From contig CM037830.1 of NCBI GenBank assembly GCA_021234535.1, positions 19,895,116 through 19,959,115 of the forward strand: a stretch of DNA of 64,000 nt, written 5' to 3'. Shown in pieces: positions 25,849 through 38,444 of this stretch. This stretch comes from Stichopus chloronotus (taxonomy: Eukaryota > Echinodermata > Holothuroidea > Aspidochirotida > Stichopodidae). Each line of letters opens with the position of its first letter. Position 1 is the stretch's first letter. Made by a program: the position numbers and the translations under genes. The notes under the pieces are model-generated. The model did not search any database. It was given only the letters and a program-made list of their open reading frames with translations, and was not told the origin of the DNA.

Positions 25849-28800
25849 GTGAGTTTTTGAATTTGTGGGAAGATGGCCAGAGTCATTTGTAATTAGGCCA
25901 GGGTACTGTACAGTAGGTTTTCGTACAGTGCAGTATACTCTATGTGGAACACAAGTTGGTTCTTGTACTTTTTCAAACAAATTTGAAGTTTAATAATCTC
26001 ATATTCACAGTTTCCAGTCTGCTCACTTTGCTATACTGTACAATAATTCCAATGATATATTGACTGTTTTGCAGTGGCTAATGAATATTTGATTTTTACA
26101 TACATGTGCAAATTTGCTACCAGACATTGAGAGATTGTTTCACACAGTACAGTGGCACACATGCTTTGCTAAGCTTTGTCGACGGAGATGTGAGCACATG
26201 CATACATGTGCTGTAGGCAATATGTTTGGCATGTTTAATGCACCTTAAGTGCTGTTACAGTAAAAAAAAAAAAATAGTGATTTTGTTTATAAAGCAGGCA
26301 AACATTTGCATTTTTAATTAATTTTTTGCTGAGTTACTTCTATCATTTGTGGAATTAACCAGAATGGCCTAAAAGATCAGGCATGCGCCTCAAGAGCCTC
26401 CTGATTATCTAGGTAAATTAGTGATTGCATGCTGTGGTATTATGCATGACTTTAGTGCTTCACTGCAGATTTTGAAAGTGATTATGAGGTTAGTAGCAAT
26501 TTTCTAGTTGATGATGCTTGGACCAGATCTGTTACTGTTTATTGTAGATGTGAATTAATTGTGCAATATCACCAACTCACTATACCACTGAGAGTGACTA
26601 CAGTGCTGACAATTATTAGCTGCCCATTTTCCGTGCAATGTACAGTACCTCCTAATTGGTGTGTTATAATCAAGCATGCAACAGATCATGCTAGTCTAGT
26701 CTGTAAGTGTACATATATTTACTGCTTTTAAGTCAAACAACAGCTAAACAGCTGTGATTGTAAATTGATAGTTAATACACCACATGTCTAATAAAAATGA
26801 GATCTGTGGACCACTTACTCGATCATTTCGCTCTGCAAAATTTTAAGTACCACGTCCCACTCATTCTGATATTTTGACAATGTTTTAAACAACACTGCAT
26901 GTAAAGATTACAGCTAACTGGGAATATATTGTTTCAAACTGACATTAATCAGCTCCAGAGTAAATAATGAGAAACGGTATACAACTTGGGCAGAATATTG
27001 AGGTAATTTATCATTACGTCCTATCCTATTTTAATTGCCATGTGAACTATTCCACTTAGATCTGCAGTTGAAGGCCTGTGATATTAAAGTTGAGCAATTA
27101 CTGTTTACAGAAGAGCCCTCACCAGGTTCATACATATTGAGCTTTAAAGTCCTTTGTAATTATACTTTGCATTTCCCTTTAGTACAGGTATACATGCATG
27201 TTCTGTACCAGATCTTTTTTATGAACAATGTATGAATTACCTGAGCAGTGTCAGGGGTGGCAAAAAACTGGAAAGGTCACGTGATGATATATCCACTTTT
27301 ATTATCATGGGTAGTGGTTGTTAATCATACAGATGAAGTTTAAAACATGTCTTTTCTTTTTGAAACTCAGATTTTGTGGTATAATCGTTTTCAGAGTCTT
27401 CATTTCTGTTACTAATTAGCTTGCAGAATTGTCTCACTCCGTTTCTAAAGTTTACTTCTTGTACGATGATCTGCAATATACTTATGATAGCTGTTATATT
27501 GCATTTAAGTTTTATTCTGAACTAATGCCAGAACTGAATATCGTGTACTTTTGAAAAAACACTTTGCATAGTGTTCTTTTGTTTTATGATGATCTGTGCC
27601 GGTAAACTCTTCCGATCAAAATATCGAAGCATGGACATGCATATGCAAAATCATGAGTGCACTTATAGACCTGGTTTACCAGCAGACATTTTTGACCAAA
27701 GAGTTTCATAAAGCAACAGAAAACATACCCCTTCGAGTGGAATTTTTCCTTGAGGAAGAAAAACATGTTTTGCTTGTGCCAAGCTTTTAGTAAGAATTAA
27801 GTTAAGTGTTAGCACGCACTCATTCATCCATTTAGTATAACTGGAAGGCAGAATATGTAGTCGGGAATTTAAGTCATGGCCTAGTCCAGGATGGGGGCGG
27901 TAAGGAGCAGTGTTGTAGTCGAGGATGCCCCGACTTCTCAGGCCTCAAGTGGCCTCGACAGTTTAACAAGCCTTGTTTAGATCTGCTGGCTGCCCTCGGC
28001 CTAGAATTGCCCACTCTCAGCTACAACACAGGTTAGGGGTTCAGACAGAAGCCAGTAATGTAATTGAGATATTAACATATATATCTCTCAACCCTTTTTT
28101 AGGTAAAAGGAGAATGGATTGGAATGTCTGAAAAAGTGACCCCACCCCACCCAATACCTTTTCCTTATCCCCAGTTCTAGCCAAGAAACCACCTAATTTA
28201 TACCATCTCCTAGTCCAAACCAAATCTGGTTCCTTCCCGGGTAACAAACCCTGTAGAAACCACTGTTGCCAAATAAGCAACCACTTTAAAACTAGTCCTT
28301 TTATTGAATTTAGTTGCAAAGTGACGCTTTTTCCGACCAGAGCTGACTAATACCCTCATTGTAGTGTATGTCTTGACACTCTTTACGTTGGTGATTAAGA
28401 CTACTAATTACCATTTCAGAATGTGAGTCAGCAATCACAAACACAGCATAAGAACTAATTCAGGCTCCCGCTTTGTCTCTTCTCACTATATAATACCCCC
28501 CCTCCCCTGGTCACTCACCTCACAACCTCCGTTGTGTCGTCAAAGACTGCTTCCTAGATACAGATACCTGTAGTAGAAAGCTGCACGAACAACAGTTAAC
28601 CTTAAAACTGCAATCTCATGTCAATGGCTTTGACAAGGACACATCCTTTTTATCTCACTATTCAGTCGATAGGTAAAGCATGTACACTCCTGGGAAGTTC
28701 ACCTTGCCTCTTGACTGTTCATTTCTAAAGAAGATCACCTGTGTGATTGAAATGTCACTAAATTGTTTTTATGTACGTTCTATTCCTTGTTGGATTATTA

Positions 28801-28870
28801 GCATTATCTATGTGTATCGTTTTGTTCAGTTTTCCAACACATGTTCATTTATGTACACACACAGTGTATA

Positions 28871-29161
28871 TGGGTGTGTGAAAGAACTTTTATGGTTGGA
28901 GTATCTAGCTTTGAAATCTGTGGCGCATAGTCCAACGTAGGTCTCAGTTTTCCTGGTATTCTGTGTTGTAACGGTTGCTTGGTAGGTAAGGCTTTCCTCT
29001 TTACATCTGCCGTTCACTGGACATTCATGCTTGTTTCTGTAGTTGCAGCCTTTCTGGGGGCCTGGTGGTCATTTGAGAATGAATGACTGATTTGTTGTGG
29101 GCGGTGATGATGCTTTGCATGTTTTCTGCATGCAGCTGTAGCTCAGCTTAAAGTTGTTGTG
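28871..29161 (-). pseudogene. Penelope-like element, inverted 5' part: RT end plus first half of GIY-YIG domain
   Basis: Read on the minus strand it encodes the end of the reverse transcriptase (FKLSYSC, then after a +/-1 shift NMQSIITAHN). This is followed by the Cys-rich linker KGCNYRNKHECPVNGRCK and the start of the GIY-YIG endonuclease: SLTYQATVTT, then TYVGLCATDFKARYSNHKSS. This order is characteristic of Penelope-like retroelements. At least one frameshift and a stop near the linker make it non-functional. It ends at F-THP, exactly where the plus-strand fragment to its right takes over. Confidence 0.85.
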
Positions 29162-29166
29162 GTAGT

Positions 29167-29460
29167 GCTTTCATACACCCACACAAAAGAAGCGAAACCG
29201 AACTAAGCAAGCACATCTGGTCACCCAAGGATAACAATCTCGATTTTAAGTTGAACTGGAAAATCCTAAAGCGTGCAAGCTTAAGGTCACCATACAGCAA
29301 TATATCCAACCGCTGCAATTTATGCCTACTAGAAAAATATCACTTAATATACATACCCCAGGAATCTACACTTAGTAAGCAATCCGAGCTGATATCTGCA
29401 TGTAGACATTCTAAAAAATTCTTGCTAAACTCCATAAGAACGCACACAAAGAAAAAATGA
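29167..29460 (+). pseudogene. Penelope-like element, 3' part: second half of GIY-YIG domain
   Basis: A plus-strand open frame starts at AFIHPHKRSETELSKHIW and continues through LDFKLNWKILKRAS, the Cys pair NRCNLCLLEK, and CRHSKKFLLNS to a TGA at 29458-29460. It matches the C-terminal half of Penelope GIY-YIG domains (ELSKHIW, RCNLCL-E, ELxSxCRH-xKFLL). It lacks the N-terminal half, which lies inverted immediately to the left. The following few hundred bases may be the element's 3' non-coding end. Confidence 0.88.
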
Positions 29461-31104
29461 TGCTGTTTAATGCCTCAGCGACTTTGCTCTATGTTGCACA
29501 GTCCTCTTGGCTTCAGTCATAAGAAACCAGCTGACAAGTGAAGAACACAGTACTTTGCGAAACAAATTTGTAGTGTTAGAATGTACTAAATTAAGCCAGT
29601 TCGACCCTCACTGTTATTACACACACAGTATGCAAAGTAAAGTCAGGTCAGAGATGAAACAAACTCTCAAACTCTTCTAAGTATAACTTTTGTTGACACT
29701 TTGACCTTTTTTGTTTTCTTCATGATCTCTACTGGGATTTTTTCTGGATCGTGTCTTGACTCTCAATATTGGCTTGAGATGACAAATTAAATTATGTGAA
29801 AAGTTCATTTAGGAAACTGAAAATTGATACTGCAGTGATGCGGTGTGTACTTTTGACGCTACATCTTCTTTACACTCATAAATCTGATCCAATGTTTCGT
29901 ATTAAAAGAAAAATTCAAGTTTAAAGAAAAAGAAAACGATGGCATTAATGTGCCTTTCTCAAAGAAAAGTAGAAAGAAACAATCGTGCTACTCATAACAA
30001 CAGCTGGTATTCCTGTATTTTTGCCTGGTAGTGTTATGATACCAAGAAAGGATACCACTGTCCAATAACCTCTGCATGGCAATGTTGTTTTGATTAAGTT
30101 CACTTGTCTATGATGCAAGATAAATGTATGTACAACATGGAAAGAGACCCAGCGGCATGGATTCGTGAGCATTAAAACATAAAAGTTTAATTGCGTAAAA
30201 ATGCAAGTGGGCAATTTACCCAGAAGGTCCAGGGATTGTCGTTAATCCACAGACACCCTGCAGACGGACTTATAAGCAGCAGTACATGAGTCTGAACACT
30301 GTATGTGACTTAATTGCCTTTGCTTTAAATAATAAAAGTCTGCATGAATTCTGAAGATGACTGAACAACTTTGAAAGAAGTCTCCATACTCAGTCTAAGG
30401 AAGTTTTGGACAGTTTTTTTTTTGCAGAAAATCAATTTTTGATATCTTGGGTGATCCTTATCAGTCACTGTTTGGCCAGTAATATATTCAATTCAGAAAT
30501 CTACTGAAAGGATGATAGTTACTGTAGTTGTGACTTACATTTTACATTTAACATTTTGCACCTTCTTCCAAACTTGGGTAATTAAGCATATATCTTTACA
30601 GATTTGTTCCAGAGTGATCTGCCATCTGCAAATTCAGTCAGAAAATGTCCCAACTGAAAAAGCATTAATTTTGTAATTTTTCTGATGTTGACATGATATA
30701 TTCATGCGTATGTGTTTTATACAGTACCTCTCATCTTTGCAGATGGACTGTTCTTAGTTGAAGGTCATCAGTGACATACAGAGTTTAGGTAAACAATGAT
30801 GAACTTTGACCAAACACTGTTGCTTGAGAGAGGCATGAAACTTAAACTCACGACTTACCTGTATGGGACACAAAAAACATTAAAAAAATAAAAGGATTTT
30901 ACCAACTAATTTTTGGCAGAGTTTGCTATTAGGGAATCATTTTTAGCCACAAACCTGTCGAAGGATTTATGCATACAGCTACAGTATACCCAGTTTGGAG
31001 GAAGAAAGTGTCAGAAGTTCTGTCCAGAAGGATGGAAGAGGATGAGGATCAGTTGGATATCGATGATAATCGGAGGAAACTTGAAATTTTGAAGCAGATA
31101 AAAG

Positions 31105-31302
31105 CAGATGCAAAGCACAGCTAGAGACTTCACTGTCAGACCAAAAGGCTGGCAATTATGGAAGGGCGGCATTACCGTATTGACCATGGTCTAGCATCTG
31201 GCAATTTTGTGTGTGTGTGCGTTTGTGTATCTGGCCACCGCCCTTCCATAATTGCCAGCCTTTTGGTCTGCCAGTGAAGTCTTTACACTGCATTTGCATC
31301 TG
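31105..31302. repeat. Long imperfect hairpin (65-bp arms, 68-bp loop)
   Basis: Arms 31105-31169 and 31238-31302 are inverted copies. The inner 33 bp (31137-31169 against 31238-31270) are perfectly complementary, including GGCTGGCAATTATGGAAGGG. The outer part has a few mismatches. The loop holds a GTGTGTGTGTGC tract. No coding content. If transcribed with the host intron it would form a stable stem. Confidence 0.9.
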
Positions 31303-33844
31303 TGAAATTCTATTGCCATCGTCAAGTTTTCAACCTTTTCGATCAATATACTAGGATTCCCCATCCTTGCCATCATCTTTGGGCCTGTTTTGGATGAGTA
31401 TCCTTTTTAGTTCGTGTCTTTTGGTGGTAATGCATAGGTTATATGAGGTGAGGGAGTACGTGCTGTGACTTGTACAGTATGTCACAAACTCACTTATCAT
31501 ATACTTGAACATCCTCATTGCACACCAGGGAACCCGCCAAAGACGGCTGCCTCGATAGATGGAGAAGTTTCATGTAATGAATACCGTTTAAGGTCCTCGG
31601 AACGAACTTTTCGTTTGAATGTGTAGTACTGTCTGCTAATTGTTATCGCCCTTTGGTACAGCACTGAGCATTGTATTTCAGGGCACACCTTGATCTTTAG
31701 TTACAGGAACTTGGAAGTCACAGTATTTTATCTCTTTCCAGAAACTATGCAGTTCTGTTCCATCCATCTTCTTAAATTTAGTACTGTGTCTCTCTCTCTG
31801 TCAAAATAATAAATGCTTCTCAAACGTGTATAATGTACTTAATTGCAAAGCCTTCCCTGAATGGCAGATGAAAATGATCACCAAGTTATTAAGAACAAGG
31901 TGGACATCAAAGTTTAAACTTTATGTCAGAGCTGAGTTTGACCATCTAGATGAGATGCTTCTCTCTCGCTGTACATTGTGAAGATGAATTTGAGTGAAAA
32001 TTAGATGTGGTCATCTGTAATAAATTGTTAAAGGTGAGGTTGGGCGGTACCAGGAAAATCAGTATCAGTATTTGCAGCACATTAGTACTATAGTAGTATT
32101 AACTCAAAGTATCAGTACTGACCAGGTGTTCAACCTGATAAAAACAAGAGGCTCTGTTGTCTTGTTCAATGTGTTAAAAACAAGAGGTTTGTGCCCTATA
32201 TACTGTGGTAGTAATGCAGTAACTTGCATTCATGTCTTCATGTAAATTCATTGACAAAAAAAAACATGAAACAGCGAGGAAAAAAAGTTTCAGTTGTGCA
32301 TCTTCAGCAGGGTTTGAGAGCATGTACTGTATACAGCAACTAAATTTGCCACCAACTTTGCTGGTGTAATCATGTGTCAAGGTACCCACCTACCATTTGC
32401 GGCCTAGAAATTCTTAAGTCAGGTGATCTGATTACTGCACATTACTCACAAAAAATTGTTGAAAACTTGTCTTGTTTGTTGCACTTTCTCCAGAAATACA
32501 AACAAATTTGTGGTCATTAATTGCCGCTTACATACACAAACAAGGTAACTTTCATGATACAAGCACACTACTGTAAGTGTACTTTTGTCGTTCGAAGCGA
32601 ACTAGTCAGTGTACTATTTCAACAGGAAATTTTGACCTGTTGTTTGCCACCTCCATCAGCTCCAAGCTGAGAAAGCTGTTTATGCCCCGCCCGATTGAAA
32701 TAAATATTAAACGACTGCTTTATCACGAAATTTCGAGAAAGCTTTTCTTCCCGATTCAGTAGTCACCCGAGTGGGATGTTACAGGTTTACAATTTACTTT
32801 TCACTTGTAACAACATAGAATGAGTGTGTAATGATGTATATTGTATTACGGTGTGCTGAAAACGTTGACAAGTGTTACACTGTACAAAAATACAGGATCA
32901 AGTTTCCTCAAGTAGGGGCTACTTTTGCTTGACGTTTTTCAGGGGTGATTTGGCTAGCAATTTGGCTGGTTACCTGACAAATTGGCAACTGTGATTATGG
33001 TCATAATAAGCCCATCGATTTAGTAATGTATGAAACTACATTACATTAGATAGCTGTAGCAACAGGAAAACCTAAAATAGTTGTGCCACAGATGCAGGAG
33101 GCAGTTGTTAACATTTTAAAACACAAAATTGCAGTTCTAAGGAGACACAGACTTTTTCTGTTCGTTGAGGGAATCTCGAAAAGTATTTTGAGTACAGTAT
33201 GATCTTTCCATCTGTGCATTTTATATGTTAATCAGACTTTAACAGACAGAGTTATGATGATGTGTACTGCAGTTCCACGAAATTCTCTTACAACACATTT
33301 CTGATGTAAATTTTTGACTGAGATTCTACTGAATGGTTCATCAGGGGTATTATGGTGGTGAACATGGTTTAATATAGATCAATCAGCAGCAGTTCAACAA
33401 TATAAACTTCACTGACTTTGTGTTCAAATACCGTAAAAAGCAATTTTCAAACATGTCAAACTTTTTGTTTCCTGTTTGTTTTTTTCTTTAATTTCCAAGC
33501 AACCTGATTTCTGTAAAGCCAGCCCTACGTAGCATGTTTGAGCATCCATAGCCTACATACGACAGTAAAATATCGTTATATGTGTCCCTAACAGCATCTT
33601 GTAGTCACGATCCATCTCAAAGTCATAAAAAATGTCTTGAATAAGAGGGAGGGTGGCTGCAGAAAAAAACAACTTTATCATTGTTATTGTTGTTTTGTTT
33701 TTGTTGCTCCATTATCCTTATTAATTAATAAAGACTCAGTTATAATCAGCAAAATAGGGATGGGGTTTGCGGCTACGTAGAAACTTGAGCAAAGGTTTTC
33801 AAAACAATACAGTACCTTAACAGTAGAGAAAAAGAAAAAACACA

Positions 33845-33930
33845 TTGCAAAGGCAGTGCTGAGCAGGAAGTGAACCTGGGACGTTAGCACTATAGACCTG
33901 CTGGAGTAACTGATTGAGCCACTTGTTCAT
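33845..33930 (-). repeat. tRNA-derived SINE head
   Basis: The minus strand shows A-box TGGCTCAATCAGTTA (33920-33906) and B-box GGTTCACTTCC (33876-33866) at tRNA spacing. Between them is GTCTATAGTGCTAACGTCCC, in the place of the anticodon and variable arms. The acceptor stem does not pair well, and A/T-rich sequence follows. This is best read as a SINE or tRNA-like relic, not an active tRNA gene. Confidence 0.5.
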
Positions 33931-35839
33931 AGGTGGTTACATGGCACTAAAGAAATATACAAAGATAAGTCCCCGGAGGCATGCAAAAAAAAAAACCACT
34001 GCTGGTGTTATACCTAAATGTAACTATTTTTGTGTACACTTCTACATACTGTAGCTGAGTTGTTCTTCTTTAATTTACTTTTGTTTAGTATGACACACGG
34101 ATGCTTTAATCTAAATGATTCATTTACAGTAAGTTAGTGTTAACAAAATAGGCAATATGTGGATAGGCCTAGCCTGTTGGTATTTGTTTAATCTTACCAA
34201 CGTAATGGAAAAGAGCTGCTTTTTTAGCTGTAAGACAGTAACTGCCACTGTGTAAGTACTGTGTACCAAGTTAACCACTATCATTTATGTGGATGAACAT
34301 TTAGAAGCCTTGGGGTAAAAAGTTTTTAAATGGATCTAGAATTTACGTTTGGTCCATTTTGATGTTGATGTGTGTAATAACGCTATATTCAAAAAAATAA
34401 ATTTTTGTTGATTTGTCAGAGTAGGTGTTTTACTGCAAAGTATTCAAAAGTGCTGGTATACTGGCAGAAACAATTTTCTTTAGGTGCTGTGAGCACTGGT
34501 ACTGCGACTACCAGTACTGACTTGGGAAATTGGGATACTGCCCAACCCTATAGTTAAAGGTAATGCATACCAGATAGCTCTAAGCTAGCATATTGGATAC
34601 AGTTTTAAGAGTGCTGTAGTTGAAAGGTGACAGATAAGCTCAGCTGCATTGCTCTAGATATTCCAACCAGGTGTATTTTATGGATGCATAGAAATAAGAA
34701 TGGTTAAACAGTCAAGAAGTTATTAAGATCTAAATTTTTACTGGCAAGAAAATGCAATCCATGTGCAATTAGTTATGATTTAACATCATTGCAATAAAGG
34801 AATGTGCATTGATTGTTTCTATCAAAATTGGCTGACATCATATTTAACTTGTGTAACATTTTATTTTGTAACTTGTGAAATTTGAAGATGCATTGACGTC
34901 AAATATACTATCGATGGTGCGAATGATGCTCATTCATGCATCTGAAGTTAACTGCATGGCTTCTGTGGATAGTGCCAAATTTCCTTGGTGATAATCTCAT
35001 TTTGATGCATAATATTTGCAATTTATTTTGTCCAAATTGCTCAGTAGAACCATAAACAATAGCCAAATGAGTTCACATAGCTTAAACTGGATATAGATGA
35101 TCAGGTTACACATCACCTAGTTCAGGATACACGTATTGTGCATATGGGTCGATATTGTCAATGCAATTTTGAAGGTGCTACATGTGCATTTTACTGTCCA
35201 GGGCATACTTGATTGCGTACAGTGTAATGTAAAACTTAAAGGCTGTCACAAATGCTCGAGCAACAAAGCAATCATGCATTCTCTTAAGAAGCTATAGAGT
35301 CATTTTTCACAGTGTAAATTAAGTCACACATCTGGGTTTCCCAATAGTAGACGCTTCATTAGATTTCCAGTGTTATGTGCTAAATATAAAGCAGCTATCT
35401 TATTTTTTCACAATGACTGTGATGCCTGACAAAACTTATTGGTTCAGGGTTACAAATCTTTAACATACTTCATATCTACTGTAGAGGTGATGGTCAATTT
35501 TTGGGACTTTTTTGGCTCATGTTTGGGACATGCTCAGAGAACAAGATTAGTGATGGAGGTACACTATTGCAATAGATTCTATCTATGAATGTGATATCTT
35601 TTCATGTGATGGCCTCAATGGCTTGCTGTTCTGTGCCTGATTTAACATTTTGAATTTTCTTCACTCAGACACAAACTACAGTAGTTGTACACAAACAGTC
35701 TGCAGCTAATTTTATAGTCATGCAGTCGTGATGACAAAATAGTGAAGAGGACAGGTAGACCAGACTGAAGATCAGATTAGTGAGAAATCATATGCAGTAC
35801 AAATTAGTAAGCATGCTGTATAGTATAATTTAGGAAGAG

Positions 35840-36330
35840 TTGTACATTGAAGAACCAGATGAAAGAGGCAAATTAACACGAGAATGTTAACGAAAGTCAT
35901 ATTTTAATACAAACATTTTCGAAGATATCACATCTTCCTCCTCAGGTAAGTGAAATATACAAAAGTAGCAAGACAATATAACATAAGACAAATAGTATCA
36001 GAAATGTAACGTCTGCTGACAGGTTTTAGAAAACGCTGAGTGTATAGGATGATCCATGTTGGAACGGTTGGTTATTTAGAACAGGTTTGAGTTTTTTGAT
36101 ATGCAAGGCTACTTTGATTTTGTATTTCCGGTATCTATGATGGTAAAGTTATTGCTCTTTGCTGTTCGGCAGTCTAAGTCACTGAGTGATGTGTTCACCA
36201 AAATTTTTCTTGAATGACCCTAGGATGAAGTAGAGGTTTATAGACTAACCAGAAACACTTTATTACCACCACTAGATGCAATCCTACTTTAGAAATAAGA
36301 ATTAAACTCATGAGTAACTATTCTAGGCAT
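35840..36330 (-). mobile_element. Possible retroelement 3' remnant around the hammerhead-like motif
   Basis: A ~490 bp block of higher complexity with few TACTGTA words. The minus strand contains a short frame PEEEDVISSKMFVLKYDFR overlapping the ribozyme-like core. No RT or endonuclease domain is present. Assignment to a Penelope-type 3' end rests on the motif only. Confidence 0.3.
35882..35945 (-). ncRNA. Hammerhead-ribozyme-like motif, probably retroelement derived
   Basis: The minus strand reads CTGAGGA (35945-35939, fits CUGANGA). A stem II follows, GAAGAT closed by ATCTTC over a short loop, and then GAAA (35920-35917). A stem III of six pairs is possible (35917-35912 with 35888-35883), placing a C at the expected cleavage position 35882. 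Hammerheads of this kind are known from Penelope-like elements and retrozymes. A pairing stem I is not evident, so activity is doubtful. It may be a decayed copy. Confidence 0.45.
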
Positions 36331-36349
36331 GTTTTGTGTGTAGGACAAA

Positions 36350-36749
36350 TGTCCCGTAGTACGTCACATGTCCCGTACGTCACAGGGATTTTTTTCAGGA
36401 AAATTAAATAACATGATAAGGACTGAATATTTTTTTGTGAAAGTTTGTCTCATGACAAATAAGTGTTTACCTTACATTCTAATCATGATTTGACATTCCC
36501 TCTGTTTTTACTTTCAGAGAGTTTTAGTCACATCTTTTATTTTGAAAATCACCACTTTTTTCTTGTCCCGTACGTCACACCTGTTAATTAATTAATGTAA
36601 AACCTAATTAAAGAAATGGCAGAATTTCATTTGGTGACCTTAACAATATGTTAGCTGTATCTGTTCTAGCAATCAAAAGAGATTGTGCAATTTGTCTTTT
36701 CTATCTGCTGGAGAGATATTTGAAGTCTCTGAATGTTCCGTATGTCACA
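36350..36749 (+). repeat. Four copies of the word TGTCCCGTACGTCACA
   Basis: Copies at 36350-36368 (with an inserted AGT), 36369-36384, 36564-36579 and 36734-36749 (TGTTCCGTATGTCACA), all in the same orientation. The first two are adjacent. The core contains CGTACG and a TACGTCA word resembling a CRE half. The spacing is about 190 and 170 bp after the first pair, suggesting a decayed tandem of longer units. Confidence 0.8.
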
Positions 36750-36927
36750 GTCCAAATAGCTTGGACCTGCCCAACATGTAACTTATTACAGAGAGAAAGG
36801 TCTGTAAACCTTGTTGACACATCTTTATTTGAAAACATTTGCTTCAAATTTAAAAGCAAATGTCTGTAGATCTCCAGTAAGAGACCTACAGGACAGAGCA
36901 TTCGTGGTTCATACAGTATATTTACAG

Positions 36928-37080
36928 GGTAACCGGTCATTTCGCCCCCTTGCAAGTTCACCGCCAATTTACCAGTTTGCCCATGCCGTTCACCAGTTCG
37001 CCCTCAAAGACCTACATGTTTGCCCCTAAGTGCATACCAGTTTGCATGTGCAGACATGTTTGCACCCTAATCTGGAAATT
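36928..37080 (+). repeat. Short degenerate tandem, CACCAGTTCGCCC units
   Basis: Repeated variants of (A/T)CCAGTTTGCCC occur: CATTTCGCCCCC, ACCAGTTTGCCCATGC, ACCAGTTCGCCCTC, CATGTTTGCCCC, ACCAGTTTGCATG and CATGTTTGCACCC. Units are roughly 20-27 bp with substitutions. It produces overlapping short ORFs that are not genes. Confidence 0.65.
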
Positions 37081-38390
37081 TATGTAACTTTACATTGCAG
37101 TATGTTAGCGGTAATATATGGGGCTTTTCATTACGTGTTAATGGTCTCTTGTGTTCTTGGTGATGTTCATGTGTTTTCTCATCTTTTTCTTTTCTCCTGA
37201 TATTTCACCTGATTGATTGTTAGCATACAGTACTTGATGTGCATGCCTGCGAATGCTGGAGAGTGCATTTAGAGTGTGCCAGTTTAGTGTAAGAAATTCA
37301 CCTGATATAGTCCCATACTATTCTCAGAATTTAAATTAATCATCTTTTTACTTGCTTGATAAGTGTATTTTAAGTCAGTTGGATAAAATACTACTCAAAA
37401 CAAATATCTCAAAAACAACAAATAACTGGTCTTCAACCAGCAAAGAGATTGAGCACAAAACTGTCTGACTGCTGTCATTTTGTAGAAATGGTGGGGGTAC
37501 TCTTGTTGAAATTTTCCTGCATTTTTTGCAAATCTTGCCTATGTTGCATTTGTAGCAGATTTTGCCATCATAAATATATGTTGCTAATTGTAGCTGAAAA
37601 CTATCACAACAACATTTGATATCAGTTACCTTTAGGGGGCAAACTGGCAACCTATTTACAATACTTCACAATACTCCACAACTGCTGCAACACTCCAAAC
37701 AAATAAGAATTTTGCTTTTAGCCAGCTATGATTTCAGAAAGGTATAGAATTGACTTGCAAGTTATAATATTTTAAGGAGCACTGCAGTAGCTGTAATTTC
37801 ATTGTAAATTTTGCAAGTACTGTGAATTATCCATGATGATTACAGTACTGTAGCTTCGAGTAGCTTACTGTAATTTGCAGAATACTATGTCACCAAATTT
37901 TATGAGATGTGCAGTAGAGTATTGCTTTGTGATTGATCTTGCTTCTGTCATTTCATTGCATGAAAGTTTGTACAAATTTGATTTAAACTTAGAACCACAT
38001 ATAAAGAATATCTGATTTAAACTTAAGTTAAAAAGGGAAACTGTGTGCCTTGATTTGACCAAAATTGAAAGTTTTAGATTTCATTCCACTGGGTAATAAT
38101 CAAAAGCAATCATAAGTCCATTGAAGCATATTACGTGTGTGTTCTTGGTTTTAAATTTCGTTTGAGTGCAATTTCTCTTTTGAACAGAAACGAATGGCCT
38201 CCCATATCAAATCTGATTGGTGATGATCGACTCATGTTATGGTTCGGTAGTGCAAGTGGCAGTGAGAATCGAGAGTCCTATTGGTTATTCTGTATCCAGG
38301 GTGAAGTGCAGCACACACTGTACAGTAGTTGCACTGACCTGTACTGTACTGTTCAGTAAACATAAATCTGCAGTTACCAAGCTGTATTTG

Positions 38391-38444
38391 CTTCGCTCAT
38401 CACTTACCTGTCTCCACACAACTGTTGCACACCTCACTATTGTG
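38391..38444 (+). mobile_element. Single arm of the foldback MITE family
   Basis: Carries CATCACTTACCTGTCTCCAC and ACAACTGTTGCAC, matching the left arm of the 42.97 kb palindrome. No partner arm was seen within the next kilobase. Confidence 0.6.

Noticed and set aside
33845..33930. Functional tRNA gene
   Set aside because: A and B boxes are present but the acceptor stem and anticodon arm do not fold properly. Called a SINE head instead.
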